DNA of 64,000 bases from contig NZ_JAKEVF010000003.1 of NCBI RefSeq assembly GCF_022398315.1, forward strand, positions 62,001 to 126,000, written 5' to 3'. The position numbers were made by a program, and so were the translations under genes. Positions 9,850 to 17,502 of this stretch are shown here, one piece after another (position 1 is the stretch's first letter; each line of letters starts with the position of its first letter). The notes beneath the pieces are model-generated. The model had not been told where the DNA came from. It was given only the letters and a program-made list of their open reading frames with translations, and did no database searches. The DNA comes from Shewanella sp. Isolate11. Lineage in GTDB: Bacteria > Pseudomonadota > Gammaproteobacteria > Enterobacterales > Shewanellaceae.

Positions 9850-10248
9850 TTAACTTCCTCTCAGTGCTTTTTTCAAGCCAGAAAATTTACTGTCGAGGAA
9901 ACCTAGCGACATCTGATATTCCAGTGCATTTTGCATAAATTCTGACTGCTCCTGCTGAATATCCACAGTGTTTCCATCACCAGTATCTGGCTGGTTAGGC
10001 ACTCTGTAGCTCACGTGCTCTTGAGTTAAGGCTTTTAAATCGAAGTGTTTTTCATTGCTTCTACGCATCTCTAAACCACCTTGCTGAGTGCGTGCCGCTT
10101 GCAAGGCTTTATCAAAATCAAGATCTTTGGCTTTATAGTGTGGCGTATCGGCGTTGGCGATATTAGACGAGATCACTTCGGCGCGTGCCGCGCGGATCCC
10201 TAAGGTATACTGATGTACCCCTAATGCCTTATCAAAATTTATCGCCAT
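9850..10248 (-). CDS. flgB: Flagellar proximal rod protein FlgB
   Basis: FlgB is the proximal rod subunit, first gene of the main rod/hook transcript. The 132-residue product starts [20 protein letters not shown] and has [22 protein letters not shown], a clear FlgB signature. It ends with [27 protein letters not shown] ribosome-binding site is immediately upstream of the ATG, and a sigma-54 promoter lies 34-50 bases upstream. Confidence 0.97.
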   Translation of the reverse strand: MAINFDKALGVHQYTLGIRAARAEVISSNIANADTPHYKAKDLDFDKALQAARTQQGGLEMRRSNEKHFDLKALTQEHVSYRVPNQPDTGDGNTVDIQQEQSEFMQNALEYQMSLGFLDSKFSGLKKALRGS

Positions 10249-10281
10249 AAAATTGCCTCCAATTACAGATGCAAATTACAA

Positions 10282-10297
10282 AGCAATAGTTATGCCA
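10282..10297 (-). promoter_or_regulatory. Sigma-54 promoter upstream of flgB
   Basis: The minus strand reads TGGCAT-AACTA-TTGCT, one base off the sigma-54 consensus with the exact spacing between the GG and GC elements. Predicted transcription start is near 10271, giving a leader of about 22 bases before flgB. It fits RpoN/FlrC control of the class III rod/hook operon known from polar flagellates. Confidence 0.8.
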
Positions 10298-10340
10298 AAA
10301 ACTAAACAGCAAAGAATTAGCGGCAAAAAAGAAGTGAGCA

Positions 10341-10370
10341 ATAAAAATGCCAGCGTAAAAGCTGGCACAG
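10341..10370 (-). terminator. Intrinsic terminator of cheR
   Basis: On the minus strand a 7-bp stem (TGCCAGC/GCTGGCA) with a six-base loop is followed by TTTTTATT. It lies about 33 bases after the cheR stop and just before the flgB promoter, insulating the two units. Confidence 0.8.
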
Positions 10371-10402
10371 TTTATTGGCGACAAAACCCCAACAGCTGGG
10401 CT

Positions 10403-11236
10403 TTAGGTGCGTTTTTGGTAGTAGATCCCTGGATTGCAGCGCACCATATCAAATTCATCCGTAAGACCTGAAATCGATTCAGAGGCTCCTAGGAACAAAA
10501 TGCCCTTAGGATTTAATGCGGCAGCAAATTGCCGCAATATTTTCGCCTTTGCCTCAGGGGAAAAATAGATCAGCACATTGCGGCAGAAGATGATGTCAAA
10601 CCGACCCAGCAAGGTATAACTTTCCAGCAGATTATGGGCTCTAAAGTTTACCAGCTGTTTGACATTGGTCTTAATTTGCATCGAATTACCGGTTGTCGGT
10701 TCAAAAAACTGACGCTTACGCTCAGGCGATAGCCCTCGCCCTAAGGCTAAACTGTCATATTCGCCGCGCTTACAACGCTCAAGCATCGAGGGAGACAGAT
10801 CGGTAGCAAGAATACTCGCGCTCCCCGGTAAGGCACCTGGTCGGCGTTGTTGATACTCAAGAATCGTCATGGCTAACGAATAAGGTTCTTGCCCAGACGA
10901 GCAGGCCGCTGACCAAATTTTCAATGGCCGTCCTAAACGGGTGTATTCGGGTAATAACCGAGTGCCGAGTAATTCAAAAGGATAGTTATCACGAAACCAT
11001 AAGGTTTCATTGGTGGTCATGGCATCGATGACTTCCGCTCGTAATTGACGCTCGGTGGGTTTCATCGATTGCTTTACCACCTCAGATAATGAGGGCAAAT
11101 TGTATTTCCCCATTAAAGGGGCAAGCCGACTGCGTACCAAATATTGCTTATTGTCACCTAACACAATACCGCTGTGTTGCTCTAAAAAGAGTCTAAATTG
11201 GTTGTACTCAGCTTCGGCAAGTGATTTATTTGGCAA
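10403..11236 (-). CDS. cheR: Chemotaxis protein methyltransferase CheR
   Basis: CheR methylates glutamates on chemoreceptors using S-adenosylmethionine. The 277-residue protein has the N-terminal helical domain (about 1-75, including RAEVIDAMTTNETLWFRD) and a methyltransferase fold with the SAM-binding motif WSAACSSGQEPYS at about 108-120. The conserved FCRNVLIYF lies at about 217-225. The only reasonable upstream start is a TTG at 11236, because an in-frame stop lies 18 bases further up and the next ATG (residue 42) would delete the helical domain. cheV lies upstream in the same direction, but a MITE-like element of about 180 bp separates them. Confidence 0.95.
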   Translation of the reverse strand: MPNKSLAEAEYNQFRLFLEQHSGIVLGDNKQYLVRSRLAPLMGKYNLPSLSEVVKQSMKPTERQLRAEVIDAMTTNETLWFRDNYPFELLGTRLLPEYTRLGRPLKIWSAACSSGQEPYSLAMTILEYQQRRPGALPGSASILATDLSPSMLERCKRGEYDSLALGRGLSPERKRQFFEPTTGNSMQIKTNVKQLVNFRAHNLLESYTLLGRFDIIFCRNVLIYFSPEAKAKILRQFAAALNPKGILFLGASESISGLTDEFDMVRCNPGIYYQKRT

Positions 11237-11401
11237 CTCGAGATCCCAATATCAATTAAATAAAATAAGGCAGCATTGACTATAGCAAGCCATAGTGAAT
11301 TCGACCTTAAACATTGGTAATAACCAACTCTATAAACCTAATCGGCCTAGATAATTAAAGCTAGGCCTAAACCTCATTTACTTGATTAAATAACTCAAAG
11401 C

Positions 11402-11582
11402 TAATACCAATCGCAGTAATTACCTGATCATTCTTGCTCGTTAAAACCGCCGATAACCGTGTTGTAAACTTTGTTATTAGAATAACTAGTTACTGCAATT
11501 TACGCCTTGTTATCGACAATTTTTCCTGCGCCCTTTTCTGTTACAAACGGGCTGATCACTAATTGACTTTGATTGGTATAAA
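11402..11582 (-). mobile_element. MITE-like element, uninterrupted copy, between cheV and cheR
   Basis: About 180 bp, bounded by imperfect terminal inverted repeats: TAATACCAATCGCAGTAATT at the left end and, read on the other strand, TTATACCAATCAAAGTCAAT at the right end. Its reverse complement matches the element at 48080-48492 nearly base for base, apart from the extra insertion there. No ORF is present. Two dispersed copies with conserved ends and no coding capacity are the hallmark of a non-autonomous miniature element. The right end abuts the cheV stop codon (11586), so cheV mRNA must read into it. The related transposase is not in this window. Confidence 0.75.
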
Positions 11583-11585
11583 ATA

Positions 11586-12506
11586 CTACAAGCTCAAGTG
11601 TTTATTGACCGCAGCGGCCAGTTCATCAGGATTAAACTTAGCAATAAAATCGTTGGCTCCGACTTTCTGCACCATGGCCTGATTAAACACGCCACTTAAA
11701 GAAGTATGTAGCACCACTTTAATGTGTTTCAGTTTAGGATTATCGCGGATCTCAGCGGTTAAGGTATAACCATCCATTTCAGGCATTTCGATATCTGAAA
11801 TCACCAAAGGAATTTCATCGGCGACATTATCCATCTCTGCTGCAATATTTTGCAACTTTTCTAACGCCTCACGACCATCTTTAGCAGTATCTATCTGCAA
11901 ATTAAGTGACTCAAGCGCGCGAATAATCTGCTTCCGCGCCACGGTTGAATCATCAATCACCATAATATGATAGTGGCGATCTCTGTCGATAGTCAGTTTT
12001 GCATCCACCTCTTGGCTGATTTGCGCCTTAATGGGTGAGATCTCATCAAGGATCTTCTCAACGTCTAAGATCTCAACTAGCTCATCTTCGACCTCGGTTA
12101 CCGCAGTCAAATAAGAGTAGCGCCCAGCCCCTTGTGGCGGCGGCATGATCGCTTCCCAGTTCATGTTGATAATGCGCTCAACCGACTTAACCAAGAACCC
12201 CTGCACACTGCGGTTATACTCAGAAATAATCACAAAGCTATTACTGATATCTTCAATTGGACGCCCACCGGTTGCCGCGCTCAAGTCGATAACCGAAATA
12301 GTTTGCCCTCGAATATGGGCAACCCCCCGTACATACGGGTTTAACTTGGGCAAGCTGGTTAAAGGTGGACATTGCAGGACTTCTTTAACCTTAAAAACGT
12401 TGATGCCAAAGCGCTGCCGCCCATTGAGCTTAAACAATAGTAGCTCTAAGCGGTTTTGCCCCACGAGCTGGGTTCTTTTATTAACTGATTCAAGAATACG
12501 CGACAT
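11586..12506 (-). CDS. cheV: Chemotaxis protein CheV (CheW-receiver fusion)
   Basis: CheV couples receptors to the kinase CheA through a CheW-like domain and tunes the complex through a receiver domain. In the 306-residue product, residues about 18-165 are CheW-like (RFGINVFKVKEVLQC, VRGVAHIRGQTISVIDLS). Residues about 181-306 are the receiver, with the acidic pair in MVIDDSTVARK and the phospho-acceptor Asp238 in LVISDIEMPEMDG. The ATG at 12506 gives the usual N-terminus. It is divergent from flgA, and a candidate sigma-28 promoter lies in the gap. Confidence 0.96.
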   Translation of the reverse strand: MSRILESVNKRTQLVGQNRLELLLFKLNGRQRFGINVFKVKEVLQCPPLTSLPKLNPYVRGVAHIRGQTISVIDLSAATGGRPIEDISNSFVIISEYNRSVQGFLVKSVERIINMNWEAIMPPPQGAGRYSYLTAVTEVEDELVEILDVEKILDEISPIKAQISQEVDAKLTIDRDRHYHIMVIDDSTVARKQIIRALESLNLQIDTAKDGREALEKLQNIAAEMDNVADEIPLVISDIEMPEMDGYTLTAEIRDNPKLKHIKVVLHTSLSGVFNQAMVQKVGANDFIAKFNPDELAAAVNKHLSL

Positions 12507-12591
12507 AATGCCTTGCCCTGTTGTCGTGTGAATGCCTAATTTTCACTAAAAGTGTGGATAGGCATACTAATTGCTTTGGTTGATTATTGGC

Positions 12592-12618
12592 TAATCGAGT
12601 CCTGTTTTTGTCAATTTA
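12592..12618 (-). promoter_or_regulatory. Candidate sigma-28 (FliA) promoter for cheV
   Basis: The minus strand reads TAAA, then exactly 15 bases, then CTCGATTA. The -35 matches, and 5 of 8 bases of the -10 consensus GCCGATAA match, including the CGAT core. It ends about 85 bases upstream of the cheV start. Late chemotaxis genes are common FliA targets, but the -10 is imperfect. Confidence 0.4.
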
Positions 12619-12736
12619 ATGACTGCTTATGTGATTAAATGATGGCCCAAAATGGCCAAAATAATTAACTACCGACTTAAAACCCTGACTTATCAATCTA
12701 AAGGTATCGCTCGGCTGCTATGTTAGCCCCAATAAT

Positions 12737-13444
12737 ATGAACAAACTTATTTGGTCTTTTTTAATCACTTTGCTCTGTTTCCCCCACGCTTGGGCGAAAG
12801 AAATACCAGAGACTCCCTCTTTATCGGCCATTTCTGATTTAGCTATAGCGGCAATCCAACAAAAATTAGCGATAACGAATAATGCCAAGGTGGTAATCAG
12901 CCCGCAAAGCTTAGATACTCGCCTCTCGCCTCCGAGGTGCAACACTCCACCTACGGCAGAAATTGCCAGCGACAGAGAAATAGGCCGCAACAATACCGTT
13001 AAAATAAGTTGCAACTCTCCCGATCTACCCTACCCTTGGCAAATCTACATCTCGGTGCGAGTCGATATTCTTTATCCGGTTGTAATAGCCATACAAACAT
13101 TAGGCCCAGGGGATCTTATTGCCGAAGATCAAATCAAACTCGAATTTGTTGAGCAAACTAGCCTACGAGGGCAACAATTTGATCAAACCGAGCAAGTCAT
13201 TGGCACTAGGGTTAAACGGCGTATCGCCGCCAACCAGCCCATCTATAATGGCAATTTGTGTTTTGTATGTAAGGGCGATATGGTGTCGATTTATGCTCGC
13301 TCAGACAATGTGCAAATAAAAACTGTCGGCGAAGCCTTAAGAGATGGTAATTTGGGTGATAGAATACAGATCAAAAATAGCAATTCACAAAAAATCATCG
13401 AAGCCAATGTGATAGGTATAGGCGAAGTCGAAGTTAGAATGTAA
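12737..13444 (+). CDS. flgA: P-ring assembly chaperone FlgA
   Basis: FlgA is a periplasmic chaperone needed to assemble FlgI into the P-ring. The 235-residue precursor has a Sec signal (MNKLIWSFLITLLCFPHAWA) and a C-terminal SAF-type region (about 110-235) with GPGDLIAEDQIKLEFVEQ, RIAANQPIYNGNLC and IQIKNSNSQKIIEANVIG. The N-terminal domain contains Cys residues and is less conserved, as usual. It begins the flgA-flgM-flgN group, but flgM has its own promoter 117 bases later. Confidence 0.93.
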   Translation: MNKLIWSFLITLLCFPHAWAKEIPETPSLSAISDLAIAAIQQKLAITNNAKVVISPQSLDTRLSPPRCNTPPTAEIASDREIGRNNTVKISCNSPDLPYPWQIYISVRVDILYPVVIAIQTLGPGDLIAEDQIKLEFVEQTSLRGQQFDQTEQVIGTRVKRRIAANQPIYNGNLCFVCKGDMVSIYARSDNVQIKTVGEALRDGNLGDRIQIKNSNSQKIIEANVIGIGEVEVRM

Positions 13445-13495
13445 CTGCAGCTTGAACAGAAACACTAAAACCGTAAATTTTTGTGAAAAATAGAC

Positions 13496-13522
13496 TAAAG
13501 CTTTAATGCAAGATGCCGATAC
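13496..13522 (+). promoter_or_regulatory. Sigma-28 (FliA) promoter of flgM
   Basis: TAAA, exactly 15 bases, then GCCGATAC: 11 of 12 consensus positions with the correct spacing. It ends 39 bases before the flgM ATG. It would make the anti-sigma factor gene a target of its own sigma factor, the standard feedback in flagellar hierarchies. Confidence 0.8.
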
Positions 13523-13561
13523 ACAAGTATATCGATCTCATTTAAAAACGTTGGATTCGAC

Positions 13562-13885
13562 ATGGCTATAGATATTAAACAAGTAAATTCAGGCATTAAT
13601 AGCAGATCTGCATCACTTTCTAATGGAAAGTCAGCGGCAGCGAAAACCGCTACCGACTCAGTAGAATCTGCCGCCCAAACAGTGAAAAAAGATTCGGTTT
13701 CTATTACATCTGCAGCACAACAGTTGCAAAATGTACAAGCAAAACTGAACGACATTCCAGAAATCGACCTTAAAAAAGTCGAAGAAATTAAAACGGCTAT
13801 TGCTGAAGGTCGCTATAAAGTCGACCCTGAAAAGCTAGCCAGCAACATAGCTCAGTTCGAGAGTGAGCTAAAGGATCTTAATTAA
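13562..13885 (+). CDS. flgM: Anti-sigma-28 factor FlgM
   Basis: FlgM binds and inhibits sigma-28 until the hook is finished, when it is exported. The 107-residue protein begins MAIDIKQVNS, is Ser/Ala/Lys-rich and probably disordered for its first 50 residues, and ends with the FlgM core: DSVSITSAAQQLQNVQAKL, IDLKKVEEIKTAIAEGRYKV and DPEKLASNIAQFE. It is preceded by a sigma-28 promoter and followed by flgN six bases later. Confidence 0.95.
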   Translation: MAIDIKQVNSGINSRSASLSNGKSAAAKTATDSVESAAQTVKKDSVSITSAAQQLQNVQAKLNDIPEIDLKKVEEIKTAIAEGRYKVDPEKLASNIAQFESELKDLN

Positions 13886-13891
13886 GCCTTT

Positions 13892-14317
13892 ATGACACCG
13901 ATAACCGATATCATCGCCAAGCAGTATGAGTTATTAACTCAATTAAAAACGGTCATCGAAGCGGAGAAAGCCGCTTTAATCGATCAAGATGCCGATCGAC
14001 TTCTTGCTCTAGCCAACGAGAAGTCGCAGTTATTAAATGAGATCATATCTGGCGATGAAGGCTTATCGAATCATCCAGACAAAGCCCTACTAACTAGCCA
14101 AGCCGACTTAATCTCTCAAGTCGACGACAGCAAACAACTTCTCGAGCAATGCAAGCAACTTAACGCCCTCAATACCAGCCTAATTGAACACAGCATGGCC
14201 AGTATCAGTCGTTTCTCACAGGCATTACAAGTGAGCCGCAACGCCTCCAGCCTCACCTATGATGGCAAGGGTCGCACCTCAACGATTTCAAGCTTAGGCA
14301 GTAACTTAAAGGTTTAA
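13892..14317 (+). CDS. flgN: Flagellar export chaperone FlgN
   Basis: FlgN is the cytoplasmic chaperone for the hook-junction proteins FlgK and FlgL. The 141-residue protein is almost all helical heptads: ITDIIAKQYELLTQLKTVIE, then LANEKSQLLNEIISGDE, then LLEQCKQLNALNTSLIEHSM, matching the FlgN family by pattern and length. Position directly after flgM is the common arrangement. A terminator follows 44 bases later. Confidence 0.9.
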   Translation: MTPITDIIAKQYELLTQLKTVIEAEKAALIDQDADRLLALANEKSQLLNEIISGDEGLSNHPDKALLTSQADLISQVDDSKQLLEQCKQLNALNTSLIEHSMASISRFSQALQVSRNASSLTYDGKGRTSTISSLGSNLKV

Positions 14318-14360
14318 AGTTAACGGCTTAACTCTACCCATCGCCAGTTTTACCCATAAG

Positions 14361-14387
14361 AAAGCCTCGAATATCGAGGCTTTTTTA
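14361..14387 (+). terminator. Intrinsic terminator after flgN
   Basis: A 7-bp stem GCCTCGA/TCGAGGC with an ATA loop is followed by TTTTTTATT. It ends the flgM-flgN transcript and, being palindromic, may also serve the convergent flgO-flgP unit. Confidence 0.85.
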
Positions 14388-14424
14388 TTGCGTGGTTCCC
14401 TTTGAAGATGATCTCAAGCAGAAC

Positions 14425-14880
14425 TTAAAAATAGGTTACTTGCTTGACTTTCTGTGGTCTATATTGCTGCTGATACAGAGCCCACACTTGAGCAAAGTCC
14501 AGTTCTAATTCAGTGACATAATGCTCACCTGCAGGATAGCTCTTCACTACTTTAGCACCACGAATTACCCCTGATACAGAGGCTTGAATATTGTCATCGG
14601 TGAGCATCCACTCTTTCACTTGACTCGAAGCATTAAGCTGCTGACCATAAACTTGTTCGGCTAACTCACGATAGGCGGCAATTTTTGAAGCCTGCATCGC
14701 CATCAATACTCGTTGAGATTGCTCTTTCGCTGGCTGAGTCTGCAACGGTGCATAACCTATTGCCGTTAATTTGGGGAAGGTTTCCGGCGCTTCGCTTTCC
14801 CACTGCACATATCTATCATGCGTAGCACAGCCAGTTAACAATACGGTCATGGCTAACATCAAAGGCTTGATAAGCTTCAT
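14425..14880 (-). CDS. flgP: Flagellar outer-membrane lipoprotein FlgP (LPP20 family)
   Basis: The 151-residue precursor has a lipoprotein signal (MKLIKPLMLAMTVLLTGCAT), so the mature protein is lipidated on the Cys near residue 18. The body has LPP20-type sequence (VLMAMQASKIAAYRELAEQV, VSGVIRGAKVVKSYP, YVTELELDF). In Vibrio, FlgP forms an outer-membrane disc around the basal body and is needed for motility. It overlaps flgO by four bases (ATGA), indicating coupled translation, and lies opposite flgT across flgO. Confidence 0.9.
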   Translation of the reverse strand: MKLIKPLMLAMTVLLTGCATHDRYVQWESEAPETFPKLTAIGYAPLQTQPAKEQSQRVLMAMQASKIAAYRELAEQVYGQQLNASSQVKEWMLTDDNIQASVSGVIRGAKVVKSYPAGEHYVTELELDFAQVWALYQQQYRPQKVKQVTYF

Positions 14881-15500
14881 TGCATCTCTCCTACCAACTG
14901 GATCACATCTTGTCCCTCGTCTTGATATCGATAAAGCAGCCCCTGTTTCGATACCACTTTATCAGAGGCATACAGGTAACCCGGCAGCTCAGTGCGATCG
15001 ATACTCATTGAAGCCACAGAAGCCACACGGTTATCACTAATATTGACGATACGGCTATTCACCACCAAAGCATCTGCCGAACGGCTCATAGTCGAGACCA
15101 ACACATAGGAAACGGACAATTCAGCTGGTAATTGTTTCCAGTCACGGCTTAACAAGAAGTCTCCCTGGTCAGTGACTTTGACTCTCTCGGCAACATTAAC
15201 GTCTAGCAGATTAAACTGGTGATCGTGCATAGCCGCGATTAAACCTTGCTGTATTTGCAGGCCCAATTCATTGGTCGTCGATAAGCTATCTAAAAATACC
15301 GGTGTTGCAACAAGCAGCGGCTGCTTAGCGATTTGCTGAGCATTCTGTCTCACCAATTCATTGGCTAGCTGCTTAGTTAAATTAATTACTGCCGAATCGG
15401 TCGGCAACTTATTGCCGCTCGCTAATACGGGTTGCTCAGCCTGATTGTTGGCACAACCACTGAGCGCTAACAGTGCTGACAGAAAAATCGCTCCACGCAT
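14877..15500 (-). CDS. flgO: Flagellar outer-membrane lipoprotein FlgO
   Basis: The 207-residue precursor has a short lipoprotein signal ending ALLALSGCAN (Cys at about residue 16). It then has the FlgO-type periplasmic domain: INLTKQLANELVRQNAQQI, LVATPVFLDSLSTTNELGLQ, and VSYVLVSTMSRSADALVVNS. FlgO works with FlgP and FlgT in the H-ring/outer-membrane structures that stabilise sheathed or high-torque polar flagella. It is the first gene of flgO-flgP and is divergent from flgT. Confidence 0.88.
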   Translation of the reverse strand: MRGAIFLSALLALSGCANNQAEQPVLASGNKLPTDSAVINLTKQLANELVRQNAQQIAKQPLLVATPVFLDSLSTTNELGLQIQQGLIAAMHDHQFNLLDVNVAERVKVTDQGDFLLSRDWKQLPAELSVSYVLVSTMSRSADALVVNSRIVNISDNRVASVASMSIDRTELPGYLYASDKVVSKQGLLYRYQDEGQDVIQLVGEMQ

Positions 15501-15855
15501 GGCTAAATTCCATTAATTATTGAATGACTAATAAGAGGCAAAATGGACCCATTTCACCCCGCATCCATGGCTATAAAAAATAACAGCATTCAAAACCCTT
15601 ATATCTACGGCCCATCTGAGACTAATTAAGTTCTTAGACTATACGGACAGTTAGCCAACTCATTTAACGGCGGTGACTCATAGATATAACGACAACTTAA
15701 TTGGTTATCGGCATCACTTGCCTAAGCTTTAACACAAACTGGGATTCAATAATCAGGCATAGTTATTGCTTAGTCTAAGCATCAGTCATGCCTTTGGCGC
15801 ATAAGTTCAGTAGACAATAAGCAAAAGATAAACATCTTTTGATAGAGAATTAGTC
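15501..15855. other. Divergent intergenic region flgO / flgT
   Basis: 355 bases with no gene. It must hold the promoters of flgO and flgT, but no sigma-54 or sigma-28 site with correct spacing was found on either strand. Near misses, such as TGGCGCATAAGTTCAG around 15797, lack the -12 GC or have the wrong spacing. Confidence 0.6.
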
Positions 15856-17013
15856 ATGAAATCACTCAAGATAGTCATGTTACTTGCAGCATGTTGCCAT
15901 TTTAATGCTGCTGCGCAGTGGGTCGAAGCCAGTGGTGAAGCCAAAATCCTCAATGGCAATGTCACCCAGGCCAGAGAAGCGGCTATCGAACAAGCCTTGA
16001 GTTATGTCACCTTGCGCAGTGGGGGCGAGTTCAGCAGTGAACAGCAAATCCAAAATGGTCAGCTAATAAAAAACCAATTCTCTATGATGAACCACTCTCA
16101 AGTGGGTCAAGTCGAATTACTGAATGAACAGGTGAAAAACCAAGTTATCACAGTCAACTTACGGGTCGATGTACTACAAAACAACCAGTCACAATGCTCG
16201 ACTGATAATCTAAAAGCCGCGGTATTGGTTCCGCAAGCACAGATGCGAGACAGGGCACAATTAAGATATGGGCATCTAGGTAATTTTCCGCAAGCACTGT
16301 CTCAACATCTAGGTGATATCATGGCTAAGCAGAGCAAAGCCAGCTATCCCAATTTACATGCAGACGAACGTTTAGATATACCCAACTCACTCAACGACAT
16401 TCGCGGCTACCGCTTACCTAGCTGGCTCAACGAAATCACCGACAGTCAATATATCCTCATTCCTGACATCATGGATATCTCAACCGATCCAGCAGATAGC
16501 AGCCTTCTGGGTTTGTGGAGTGATGCGCCTCAACGACAATTTCAACTCAGATTATCGCTTTATCATGGCATCAGCGGTGAACGAGTATGGAGCAAAGATT
16601 ACAACTCACCTGCCGAATGGGAATTTGAAAAGCAGGAAACCGTTGCAGCAAACAGTAACCGTTTCTGGCAATCGACCTACGGCCTAAATATTCAATCTGT
16701 ACTAGGTCAAGCCAGTATCGAAATAGATAAAATGCTCAGCTGTCGGCCTCTACTCGGGCAGATCATCTCCAAGCAACAGGATCGAGTGATCATTAACCTT
16801 GGTCGCAATAATGGCATACAAGTCGGTGATGAATTCCAAATTGTATTACAGCAGAACTTACCTGACCGACTGAATAACATGCGTGCCGTCGCCATAAAAA
16901 GTCGAGCTAACATAGTCATAGATCAGGTGACTCAGGAAACGGCCACAGCGAAACTCAGCGGTGAAAATGCGGCTATAAACATTCAAATTAACGATCTGGC
17001 AATTAAGCAATAG
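15856..17013 (+). CDS. flgT: Flagellar H-ring protein FlgT
   Basis: FlgT is a periplasmic protein that builds the H-ring around the LP-ring in Vibrio and relatives. The 385-residue precursor has a signal peptide (MKSLKIVMLLAACCHFNAAA). The FlgT N-domain follows (WVEASGEAKILNGNVTQARE, AIEQALSYVTLRSGGEFSSE), then a middle domain (about 110-270). The C-terminal domain has GQIISKQQDRVIINLGRNNG and IQVGDEFQIVLQ, a beta-rich fold. It is divergent from flgO-flgP, so all three H-ring genes are together. Its TAG stop is also the first base of a heptanucleotide repeat array. Confidence 0.92.
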   Translation: MKSLKIVMLLAACCHFNAAAQWVEASGEAKILNGNVTQAREAAIEQALSYVTLRSGGEFSSEQQIQNGQLIKNQFSMMNHSQVGQVELLNEQVKNQVITVNLRVDVLQNNQSQCSTDNLKAAVLVPQAQMRDRAQLRYGHLGNFPQALSQHLGDIMAKQSKASYPNLHADERLDIPNSLNDIRGYRLPSWLNEITDSQYILIPDIMDISTDPADSSLLGLWSDAPQRQFQLRLSLYHGISGERVWSKDYNSPAEWEFEKQETVAANSNRFWQSTYGLNIQSVLGQASIEIDKMLSCRPLLGQIISKQQDRVIINLGRNNGIQVGDEFQIVLQQNLPDRLNNMRAVAIKSRANIVIDQVTQETATAKLSGENAAINIQINDLAIKQ

Positions 17014-17080
17014 GTCGAGGGTCGAGGGTCGAGGGTCGAGGGTCGAGGGTCGAGGGTCGAGGGTCGAGGGTCGAGGGTCG
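17013..17080 (+). repeat. Heptanucleotide tandem repeat (GGTCGAG)n, about 9.7 units
   Basis: From the last base of the flgT stop codon, GGTCGAG repeats nine full times without an error, plus five bases of a tenth unit. Perfect short arrays change length by polymerase slippage. It is in the flgT 3' region and 84 bases before the tRNA, so copy-number change would not alter FlgT; it could affect mRNA decay or read-through. Confidence 0.95.
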
Positions 17081-17163
17081 GCAATGCTGGAAATCGAGTA
17101 CTTATTAAGCAACTAAATCCGAAAACTTTTCATCGAGTCTAAAACCAGTATAATCAGCAGCGT

Positions 17164-17239
17164 CTCCCTATAGCTCAACAGGATAGAGCAGTCGCCTCCT
17201 AAGCGATCGATCGGGGTTCGAGTCCCTGTGGGGAGACCA
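17164..17239 (+). tRNA. tRNA-Arg (CCT anticodon)
   Basis: 76 bases with encoded CCA. Acceptor arms CTCCCTA/TGGGGAG pair with one wobble, followed by A73 and CCA. D-arm GCTC/GAGC, anticodon stem GTCGC/GCGAT with loop CTCCTAA (anticodon CCT, reading AGG), and T-arm GGGGTTCGAGTCCC. Its last 16 bases recur at 21396-21411, so this gene is the attachment site of the integrated element that follows. Confidence 0.95.
17224..17239 (+). other. attL core (16-bp direct repeat, tRNA 3' end)
   Basis: CCCTGTGGGGAGACCA, identical to 21396-21411. It forms the 3' part of the T-arm, acceptor stem and CCA, the classic crossover segment for tyrosine integrases that use tRNA genes. The tRNA stays complete after integration. 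Confidence 0.9.
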
Positions 17240-17294
17240 TAAAGATTAAAACCTATCAAATATCAACAACTTATAACCTCATCTAAATAATTAG

Positions 17295-17311
17295 CCACCT
17301 ATTAACCACCT
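17295..17311. repeat. Left arm-type integrase site pair (CCACCT x2)
   Basis: CCACCTATTAACCACCT, two CCACCT motifs at an 11-bp period, 56 bases inside attL. The identical 17-mer lies at 21239-21255. Repeated short motifs spaced one helical turn apart and flanking the core are typical arm-type sites bound by the integrase N-terminal domain. Confidence 0.6.
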
Positions 17312-17502
17312 TGGCTAAAATTAGAAAGTTTCATGTGATCGACCTAAAAACCTTTCGCGTATTTGTCGCAAAACTCGAACACTCCCTAAACCTTGACGTT
17401 TGTCAGTACATAGGTTTTTTCGGACTAAATTAATAAAAAACGTGTTAAGCCTAGGGGTTTTACAGGTTGAATACATTATGATTTTATTGGGGTTACATTG
17501 GG

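Noticed and set aside
11449-11456. GCCGATAA match to a sigma-28 -10 element within the MITE
   Set aside because: No TAAA 15 bases upstream; the match falls inside the repeated element and is also present, in degenerate form, at 48 kb.
12718-13014. 98-codon minus-strand ORF opposite flgA
   Set aside because: It lies fully antisense to a well-supported gene with signal peptide and family motifs, and has no ribosome-binding site.
15780-15830. Sigma-54 site upstream of flgT
   Set aside because: TGGCGCATAAGTTCAG lacks the -12 GC; other GG...GC pairs in the gap have the wrong spacing.
16858-17112. 84-codon minus-strand ORF with repeated Pro-Arg-Pro-Ser-Thr-Leu-Asp units
   Set aside because: It is the heptanucleotide array read through on the other strand, inside and after flgT; it has no ribosome-binding site of its own.
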